A DNA stretch of 43,868 nt, taken from NCBI GenBank assembly GCA_964508025.1, contig CAZDSF010000026.1:1-43868 (forward strand). The letters run 5' to 3'. The DNA is from JAAZNO01 sp964508025 (lineage in GTDB: Bacteria > Chloroflexota > Anaerolineae > B4-G1 > SLSP01). The position numbers and the translations under genes were made by a program. The notes under the pieces are model-generated. The model saw nothing but the letters and a program-made list of their open reading frames with translations. It made no database searches and had not been told where the DNA came from. Positions 35,086 through 41,640 of the stretch are shown here, piece after piece (position 1 is the first letter of the stretch; the number at the start of each line of letters is the position of its first letter).

Positions 35086-37074
35086 GTGCGCAACCAGCTT
35101 GCCGGAGAACTGAGCCGCTACCTGCAACAACACGCCGATAACCCCGTGGATTGGGTTCCCTGGGGCGAGGCGGCTTTCGAGAAGGCCCGGCGCGAGGACA
35201 AGCCCATCTTCCTCAGCATCGGCTACTCCGCCTGCCACTGGTGCCACGTCATGGCGCACGAGTCCTTCGAGGACGAGGCGACTGCCGCGTTGCTCAACGC
35301 GCACTTCGTCAGCATCAAGGTGGATCGTGAGGAGCGTCCCGACCTCGACCGCATCTACATGGGCGCGGTGCAAGCGCTCACGGGGCAGGGAGGCTGGCCC
35401 ATGTCCGTCTTCCTCACGCCAGAGGGCGAACCCTTCTACGGCGGGACGTACTTTCCCAAGACGCCGCGCTACGGGATGCCCGCCTTCACCCAAGTGCTAC
35501 GCGCCATCGCTGAAGCCTGGAGCAGCCGCCGCGACGAGCTCCTGGAAGGAGGCGCGCGGCTCGCGCAAGCGCTGCGCGAGCAAGCCGCCGGCGCTGCCGC
35601 CGAAACAGGTGCGCTATCCACCGCCACGCTAGAGCAAGCCTATCACACGCTACGCCGCAGCTTCGATGCGACGCACGGCGGGTGGGGCGGCGCGCCCAAG
35701 TTTCCCCAACCGATGATCCTCGAATTTCTGCTGCGCTACCATCACACCACCGGCGATTCGGAAGCGCTGCATAGCGTCACGCGCACGCTCGAAGCGATGG
35801 CGCGCGGCGGCATCTATGATCAGCTGGGCGGCGGATTCCATCGCTACGCGGTGGACGCGACGTGGCTGACGCCGCACTTCGAGAAGATGCTCTATGACAA
35901 CGCCCTGCTCATCCCCGTCTATCTCCACGCCTGGCAGGTGACAGGCGAGCCGCTGTTCCGCGCCATCGTCGAAGAGACACTGGATTACGTGCTCCGCGAG
36001 ATGACCGCGCCGGAGGGCGGCTTCTACGCCACGCAGGATGCGGATTCGGAGGGCGAGGAGGGCAAATTCTTCGTGTGGACGCCGGAGCAGGTGCGAGACG
36101 CGCTCAACGGCCCGGCGACGCGCTTCCTGGCGCTCTACGGCGTCACCGAGGCCGGCAACTTCGAGGGGCGCAACATCCTCACGTTTAGCGGGACGGCGGA
36201 GGAGCGCGCAGCCATCGCCGGCGCGCGGCGAACACTGTTCGAGGCGCGCGCACGGCGCATCCAGCCGGGGCGCGATGAGAAGGTGCTCACCTCGTGGAAC
36301 GGCTTGATGCTGCGCGCTTTCGCAGAAGCCGCGCGCGTGCTCGACCGTGAGGATTACCGCCGCGCCGCCGAACGCAACGCGGATTTTCTCCTGCAAACCC
36401 TGCGCAGGCCCGATGGACGACTATGGCATGTCTGGCAGGCGGGCGCAGCGAAAGTCGAAGGTTTCCTGGAAGATTACGCGCACCTGGCCTGGGGATTGCT
36501 GGCGCTGTACCAGAGCACCTTCGCGCCGCGCTACTACACCGCAGCCCAGGCATTGATGGAAGACGTACTGCGCAACTTCCGCGCCGAAGTCGGCTTTTAC
36601 GACACTGCCGCCGATGGGCCGACGTTGCTTGTCCGCCCCAAGGAAGTGCAAGATAACGCTGTCCCTTCCGGCAATGCCGTCGCAGCAATGGCGCTCCTGG
36701 AACTGGCGCAGTTGAGCCATGAGCCGCGCTACGCAGAACTGGCGCACGCGAGCCTGCGCGCGGTACAGCCCTTGCTGGCGCGCTATCCGCTGGGCTTTGG
36801 GCAGTGGCTCAACGCCCTCGATGCGGCGCTTGCCAGCGGCGTAGCAATCACCATCGTAGGCGATCCCACCGCCGAGGATAGCCGCGCACTGTTGCGCCTC
36901 GCGCAAGCGGGCTACAATCCACACCGGCTGATTGCAGCAGGCGCCGGCGACATCCCGCCGCTGCTGGCACGGCGACCGCTCCTGGATGGGCGCGCGACCG
37001 CCTATATATGTCGCGGCGCCGCCTGCCTGCCGCCCACCGTTGACCCGGCAACCTTACAGTCATGGCTGACATAA
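35086..37074 (+). CDS. DUF255 thioredoxin-like protein (YyaL/SPATA20 family)
   Basis: 662 residues from GTG 35086. I prefer this start to ATG 35074 because GGAGG (35076-35080) is spaced 5 bases from GTG, and the protein then begins VRNQLAGELSRYLQQHADNPVDW, shaped like family N-termini. The N-terminal thioredoxin fold has CHWCH (near residue 49) and GGWPMSVFLTP. The rest is an alpha-barrel like N-acylglucosamine epimerases (GGIYDQLGGGFHRYAVDATWLTPHFEKMLYDN, quoted in part by family habit). Reaction unknown. Transcribed from its own promoter and closed by a terminator, so a single-gene unit. Confidence 0.9.
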   Translation: MRNQLAGELSRYLQQHADNPVDWVPWGEAAFEKARREDKPIFLSIGYSACHWCHVMAHESFEDEATAALLNAHFVSIKVDREERPDLDRIYMGAVQALTGQGGWPMSVFLTPEGEPFYGGTYFPKTPRYGMPAFTQVLRAIAEAWSSRRDELLEGGARLAQALREQAAGAAAETGALSTATLEQAYHTLRRSFDATHGGWGGAPKFPQPMILEFLLRYHHTTGDSEALHSVTRTLEAMARGGIYDQLGGGFHRYAVDATWLTPHFEKMLYDNALLIPVYLHAWQVTGEPLFRAIVEETLDYVLREMTAPEGGFYATQDADSEGEEGKFFVWTPEQVRDALNGPATRFLALYGVTEAGNFEGRNILTFSGTAEERAAIAGARRTLFEARARRIQPGRDEKVLTSWNGLMLRAFAEAARVLDREDYRRAAERNADFLLQTLRRPDGRLWHVWQAGAAKVEGFLEDYAHLAWGLLALYQSTFAPRYYTAAQALMEDVLRNFRAEVGFYDTAADGPTLLVRPKEVQDNAVPSGNAVAAMALLELAQLSHEPRYAELAHASLRAVQPLLARYPLGFGQWLNALDAALASGVAITIVGDPTAEDSRALLRLAQAGYNPHRLIAAGAGDIPPLLARRPLLDGRATAYICRGAACLPPTVDPATLQSWLT

Positions 37075-37080
37075 CACTGT

Positions 37081-37107
37081 AGGCCAGGCGTTCCAGCCTG
37101 GCCTTTT
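37081..37107 (+). terminator. intrinsic terminator after the YyaL-like gene
   Basis: AGGCCAGGC (37081-37089), loop GTTCCA, GCCTGGCCT (37096-37104), then TTT. Confidence 0.85.
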
Positions 37108-37161
37108 CGCGGGCAGGAATGCTCGCGCCACTTGTCAAATGCACACGCCACAAATCCCCTC

Positions 37162-37189
37162 TTGTCAGACTTCCAAGAGTGAGTATACT
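37162..37189 (+). promoter_or_regulatory. promoter of the GT2 gene
   Basis: TTGTCA (37162-37167), 16-base spacer, TATACT (37184-37189). Predicted leader of about 40 bases. Confidence 0.6.
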
Positions 37190-37235
37190 GAGAATACCTG
37201 CCGCAAGGGCGCTATCTTATACACGAGGTATTGGC

Positions 37236-38189
37236 ATGAATCCACGTTTCTCGGTTGTGGCCCCGGTCTTCAATGAAGAGGCGCTGGTCGAAGAATTCTA
37301 CCGCCGCGTCCGCGCGGTGATGGAAGGACTGGGCGAATCCTGGGAACTGGTGCTCGTCAACGACGGCAGCCGCGACCGCTCCCCCGCACTGATGGATCAG
37401 CTGCACGCACAAGACCCCGAACACGTCGTCATCCTTCACTTTGCCCGCAACTTTGGGCATCAGCTTTCCATCACTGCCGGCGCCGACCACGCGCGGGGCG
37501 ACGCCGTCGTGGTCATTGACTCGGACTTGCAGGATCCGCCGGAGGTGATCCCCGATCTCATCGCCAAGTGGCGCGAGGGCTACGAGGTGGTCTACGGCGT
37601 CCGCGCCGAGCGCGAGGGCGAGACCTGGTTCAAGCTCTTCACCGCCAATCTCTTCTACCGGCTCATTCAGGCCCTCACCGATGTGGTCATCCCCATGGAA
37701 GCAGGTGATTTCCGCCTGCTCGACCGCAAGGTGGTGGATGTGATGCGCGAGATGCGCGAGGGTCATCGCTTCGTCCGCGCGATGGTCTCGTGGGTGGGGT
37801 TCCGCCAGATTGGGGTACCCTATCGCCGCCTGGCGCGCAAAGCCGGCGAGACCAAGTATCCCTTCCGCAAGATGTTCCGCCTGGCGTTGGATGCGGTGAC
37901 GGGCTTCTCCTTCATTCCGCTCAAGCTGGCGTTGTGGACGGGCGCATTCGCGGCGGGCGCGGGATTGCTGCTGGCGTTGGCGCTGCTGGTTCTCCGCTTG
38001 GGCGGGACCCTCCCTCTTGCCGGGCAGGGCCTCACGGCGAGCCTCATCCTTTTCATTGGCGGGGTGCAGCTCTTCATCATGGGCATTTTGGGCGAATACA
38101 TTGGGCGTATCTACGACGAAGTCCGCCGCCGCCCGCTGTACATCATCCGCGAAATCAAACGTGTGGAATCTGCGCCAATCCATGAGTGA
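37236..38189 (+). CDS. polyprenyl-phosphate glycosyltransferase (GT2, GtrB/DPM1-like)
   Basis: 317 residues. ATG 37236 has GAGG 8 bases upstream. The GT-A domain reads SVVAPVFNEE, VNDGSRDRS, RNFGHQLSITAGADHARG and the metal-binding DSDLQDPPE; two C-terminal helices (about 232-255 and 268-295) anchor it. This layout is that of enzymes moving a sugar from a nucleotide to polyprenyl phosphate for export, as in GtrB or ArnC. Conserved KAGETKYPFRKM precedes the first helix. Alone between a terminator and the Xdh-like operon. Confidence 0.92.
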   Translation: MNPRFSVVAPVFNEEALVEEFYRRVRAVMEGLGESWELVLVNDGSRDRSPALMDQLHAQDPEHVVILHFARNFGHQLSITAGADHARGDAVVVIDSDLQDPPEVIPDLIAKWREGYEVVYGVRAEREGETWFKLFTANLFYRLIQALTDVVIPMEAGDFRLLDRKVVDVMREMREGHRFVRAMVSWVGFRQIGVPYRRLARKAGETKYPFRKMFRLALDAVTGFSFIPLKLALWTGAFAAGAGLLLALALLVLRLGGTLPLAGQGLTASLILFIGGVQLFIMGILGEYIGRIYDEVRRRPLYIIREIKRVESAPIHE

Positions 38190-38196
38190 TTTTGAA

Positions 38197-38230
38197 CGCA
38201 GATCTCGCAGATTCTACGGATTACGCAGAT
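38197..38230 (+). repeat. CGCAGAT repeated three times
   Basis: Heptamer CGCAGAT at 38197, 38206 and 38224, spaced 9 and 18 bases, in the spacer before the molybdenum hydroxylase operon. Confidence 0.65.
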
Positions 38231-38259
38231 TTTTCGCTTTTTTTGATCTGCATCTAATA

Positions 38260-38288
38260 TTGGAGTGTTGCCCAACCTGCGGTACAAT
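38260..38288 (+). promoter_or_regulatory. promoter of the molybdenum hydroxylase operon
   Basis: TTGGAG (38260-38265), 17-base spacer, TACAAT (38283-38288) preceded by GCGG. Leader of about 70 bases. Confidence 0.5.
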
Positions 38289-38364
38289 CCCGATAAGCGA
38301 AATCGCTATGCGGAGATTTTCATCCTTTCGCCTTCATCCTTCATAATTTTTAGAGGAGCACACA

Positions 38365-39798
38365 ATGACGCTATGGGAAGCCTACTATACCGCGACCAGT
38401 ATCGAAGAAGCGGTGCGGCTGCTTGCCGATTATGGCGACAAGGCCCGCATCGTCGCCGGCGGCACGGATCTGCTCATCGAGATTGAGCACCAGACGCGCG
38501 CGCCCGCCGCGCTTATTGACATCACCCGCATCGGCGGGCTGGATGAGCTGCGCCTGCGGGATGATGGTCTCATCCATTTGGGGCCGATGGTGACGCACGC
38601 GCAAGCGGCGGCTTCGCCGCTGCTCCAGGAGCACGCGCTGCCGTTGGCGCAAGCCTGCTGGTGGGTCGGCGCGCCCGCGCTGCGCAATCGAGGCACCATC
38701 GCCGGCAACCTCGTCACCGCCTCGCCGGCGAACGACACGATCACCGCACTCCGCGCCCTCGATGCGCACATCACGCTGCGCAGCATCCACGGGGAGCGCC
38801 ACATCCCCATCGCCGAGTTCTATACCGGCGTGCGGCGCACCGTGATGCGAGCGGATGAAATGCTCGTGGACATCAGCTTCAAACCGCTGCATGAGCCTTA
38901 TGCGGGCGTCTATCTCAAGCTCGGTTTGCGGCGGGTGCTCGCCATCGCGGTGACAAATGTGGCGCTGGTACTGAAAAACGAGAAGGGCAAAGTGACCGAA
39001 GCGCGTATCGCACTCGGCAGCGTCGCGCCCACCATCATCCGCGCCGCAGCGGCAGAAGCCGCGCTGATCGGCCATCCGCTCGATGCCGCACGCATCGAGC
39101 AGGCCGCGGCTCTAGCGGCGGAAGCCGCGCGCCCCATTGATGACGTGCGCGGCTCGGCGTGGTTCCGCACCGAGGAAGTAGCCGCGCTCGTCCGCCGAGG
39201 GCTGCAAGCCCTGGCGCAGAACCAGCCCCGCCTCGATCTACCGCCGGCGGAAGAGATGCCGCTCCTATGGGGCAAATCCCGCTGCCGTCCCCGCCTCACC
39301 GGGCCAACCATCGCACACTACAGCCAGGGCGATGAACCCATCCAGTGTACCGTCAACGGCGAGAATGTGGTGCTGCGCGGCGCCAACGGCAAGACCCTGC
39401 TGCACGCATTGCGCGATGACCTGGGGCTGATGGGCGCCAAGGTTGGCTGCGAGGAGGGCGAATGCGGCGCCTGCACGGTCTGGATGGATGGTATGGTGGT
39501 GCTGGCGTGTCTCGTGCCCGCGCCCCGCGCCCACGGCGCCAACATCGTCACCGTCGAGGGGCTATCCAAAGAGGGCGAATTGCACCCTGTCCAGCAAGCC
39601 TTTGTGGAAGAAGACGCCGTCCAGTGCGGCTACTGCACGCCCGGTTTTGTGATGAGCGCCGTCAACCTGCTCGAAGAGCGCCCGCATCCTACCCGCGAGC
39701 AGATCGTCGCCGCGCTCAGCGGCAACCTCTGTCGCTGCACCGGCTATTACAAAATCATCACTGCTGTGGAAAAGGCGAGCGCGCGCAAAGGCGAATGA
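38365..39798 (+). CDS. xanthine dehydrogenase-like fused FAD and 2Fe-2S subunit
   Basis: 477 residues; GAGGAG precedes the ATG. Residues 1-285 are the FAD domain of the CoxM/XdhB type (VAGGTDLLIEIE, ALRNRGTIAGNLVTASPAND). Residues about 322-477 are the CoxS/XdhC iron-sulfur subunit: the plant-type 2Fe-2S loop CEEGECGACTVW with a later Cys (near 362-383), then the second cluster with CGYC (near 421) and CRCTGY (near 457). The two usually separate subunits are fused in the order FAD then 2Fe-2S, opposite to eukaryotic xanthine dehydrogenase. It carries electrons from the molybdenum site of the third gene. Confidence 0.92.
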   Translation: MTLWEAYYTATSIEEAVRLLADYGDKARIVAGGTDLLIEIEHQTRAPAALIDITRIGGLDELRLRDDGLIHLGPMVTHAQAAASPLLQEHALPLAQACWWVGAPALRNRGTIAGNLVTASPANDTITALRALDAHITLRSIHGERHIPIAEFYTGVRRTVMRADEMLVDISFKPLHEPYAGVYLKLGLRRVLAIAVTNVALVLKNEKGKVTEARIALGSVAPTIIRAAAAEAALIGHPLDAARIEQAAALAAEAARPIDDVRGSAWFRTEEVAALVRRGLQALAQNQPRLDLPPAEEMPLLWGKSRCRPRLTGPTIAHYSQGDEPIQCTVNGENVVLRGANGKTLLHALRDDLGLMGAKVGCEEGECGACTVWMDGMVVLACLVPAPRAHGANIVTVEGLSKEGELHPVQQAFVEEDAVQCGYCTPGFVMSAVNLLEERPHPTREQIVAALSGNLCRCTGYYKIITAVEKASARKGE

Positions 39799-39813
39799 GC
39801 AAAAAGGCAAGCA

Positions 39814-41538
39814 ATGAAACGCACCGTTCCCACTGTTGACGCCGATATTATCAACCTCTACATGCGGACGTATTACTCCCTCCTGCGCACCACGGAGGAA
39901 GTGCAGATCCGCACGCTGGAGGAGACCCATACCACGATGCACTCCGTGCTCCACCAGCAAGCCGGCGCAATGAACGTGGATATGTCCGCCTTCATCTACA
40001 GCGGCTTGCGCCTGCCCGATTGCATTCGGCGCATCCGACTGATCGTGCTGGGGCAAACCGAAGAGGTCTTCCGGCGGCGCGGCTTCGATGATTTCGAGAC
40101 CTGGACGCCGGTCGCTTCTGCTGGGCGGCGGCGGCGGCTGCTCTACGATGGCAGAGAAACGCTCGCCGCCTTCATCGCCAGCATCTCCGACGTGGATGAC
40201 ATCATCCCCATTCTGACGGCGTTTCAGATCGAGTGGAACAAGATCCACCTGCTGCTGATTCAGGCCGGCTTGCAGCATCGCATTGCAGCGTGGGCAAAAT
40301 CGGGAACGCCGGATGCCACAGTGGTGCAGAATATGCAGCAAGCTCTGGGCATCACTGCCGAAGAGTGGGGCCGGCTGGCGCGCGTCTGGGGGGCGAGCCT
40401 GCCGGCATTATTAGCCGATATTGCCGCCCAGCGCAAGCGGCTGGCGGTGCAACTGCTCGCCGGCTCTTATGTGGATTATCGCCGCGCGACTCAACGTTGG
40501 TGGTGGCATGTGATCCACAATGCGCCGTTGGATCTGCACGATCAGGATGTCTACTTCGTCTCCAGCAATACGCACAGCCTGACGAATATGCTCACCGGCT
40601 TTGCCCAACGCCACGAGGAGCAGCTCATGGATTACGTCGCCAATAGCGGCGACGTGGAGTTGCAGACCGAGGCGCTGCGCATCCGTCAGGGGATGGTGCC
40701 CAGCAATTGGGCTAACTTCCTCTACTACGTGCTCAAAAAGTACCTCGCCGCGCCAGAAGGGGCGGCGCTGGCGCAAAAGCGCGCCGCTTACGAAGCCGCC
40801 CACGGCATCACCCGCATCCCCAGCAGCCAGACCTTCGACCTCGAGGCGCAGGTGATCGAGCTCTCGCAGCTGGATCCCGCTGCCGTGGATCTGCGGCTGC
40901 ACGATCTGCCGCTGGAGCGCTTGCGGCGCAGTCGGGCCGTCATCCTCAACATTGACTATCCCCTGGGTTTTGCCGCCTATCACCTGCTCTCGCGCGTCGC
41001 TGCAAGCGCGGGCGATCTGCGGGGCCTGTACGTCATCGGCAAGGCAGCCACGCTCAACGGGCGCATCGGCGATGTGCTGATTCCCAACGTCGTTTACGAC
41101 GAGCACTCGCGCAACACCTATCTCTTCAACAATGTCTTCACCGCCACCGATGTGGCGCGCTACGCCGTCTATGGCGACGTGCTCGATAACCAGCGCGCGC
41201 TCACCGTGCGCGGCACATTCCTGCAGACCGAGCCGTACATGAAGGGCTTCCTCGATGCGGGCTATACCGATGCGGAAATGGAAGCCGGACCGTATCTTTC
41301 GGCGGTCTACGAATTCATGCGCCCGCGACGGTATCCCATGGATGAGATCGTCAATCTTTACCGGACGCCCTTCGAGATCGGGATTCTGCATTACGCCTCG
41401 GATACGCCCATCAGCAAGGGGCAGAACCTCGGCGCGCAGAACCTTTCCTACTACGGCATGGATCCCACCTACGCCGCCACCGTCGCCGTGCTGCGCCGCA
41501 TCTTTGCGCTGGAAACGGCGGATGAAAAGAGTTGGTAG
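39814..41538 (+). CDS. unknown protein with AMP-nucleosidase/phosphorylase-like C-terminal half
   Basis: 574 residues, no signal or membrane helix. The first 330 residues are mostly helical and unrecognised. The C-terminal part follows the purine nucleoside phosphorylase fold as seen in AMP nucleosidase: YVIGKAATLNGRIGDVLIP and VVYDEHSRNTY (near 405-432), the ribose-binding Met-Glu pair in DAEMEAGPY (near 485-493), and the base-binding Asp in YASDTPISKG (near 528-537). I infer cleavage of a purine nucleoside or nucleotide, which would supply base to the hydroxylase on either side. An AAGG site precedes the ATG, 15 bases after the previous stop. It ends with TAG. Confidence 0.68.
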   Translation: MKRTVPTVDADIINLYMRTYYSLLRTTEEVQIRTLEETHTTMHSVLHQQAGAMNVDMSAFIYSGLRLPDCIRRIRLIVLGQTEEVFRRRGFDDFETWTPVASAGRRRRLLYDGRETLAAFIASISDVDDIIPILTAFQIEWNKIHLLLIQAGLQHRIAAWAKSGTPDATVVQNMQQALGITAEEWGRLARVWGASLPALLADIAAQRKRLAVQLLAGSYVDYRRATQRWWWHVIHNAPLDLHDQDVYFVSSNTHSLTNMLTGFAQRHEEQLMDYVANSGDVELQTEALRIRQGMVPSNWANFLYYVLKKYLAAPEGAALAQKRAAYEAAHGITRIPSSQTFDLEAQVIELSQLDPAAVDLRLHDLPLERLRRSRAVILNIDYPLGFAAYHLLSRVAASAGDLRGLYVIGKAATLNGRIGDVLIPNVVYDEHSRNTYLFNNVFTATDVARYAVYGDVLDNQRALTVRGTFLQTEPYMKGFLDAGYTDAEMEAGPYLSAVYEFMRPRRYPMDEIVNLYRTPFEIGILHYASDTPISKGQNLGAQNLSYYGMDPTYAATVAVLRRIFALETADEKSW

Positions 41539-41593
41539 AGAGCCGTGAGCCTTCGACCGACGACCGGGGACGGATGACCGGAATAACCAACCT

Positions 41594-41621
41594 GTAACTT
41601 GCAACTCGCAACTTTCAACTA
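41594..41621 (+). repeat. GCAACTT heptamer tandem repeat
   Basis: Four degenerate 7-base units (GTAACTT, GCAACTC, GCAACTT, TCAACTA) fill the spacer just before the ribosome site of the molybdopterin subunit gene. Confidence 0.75.
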
Positions 41622-41640
41622 TTTTTTGAGGAGTACACCT

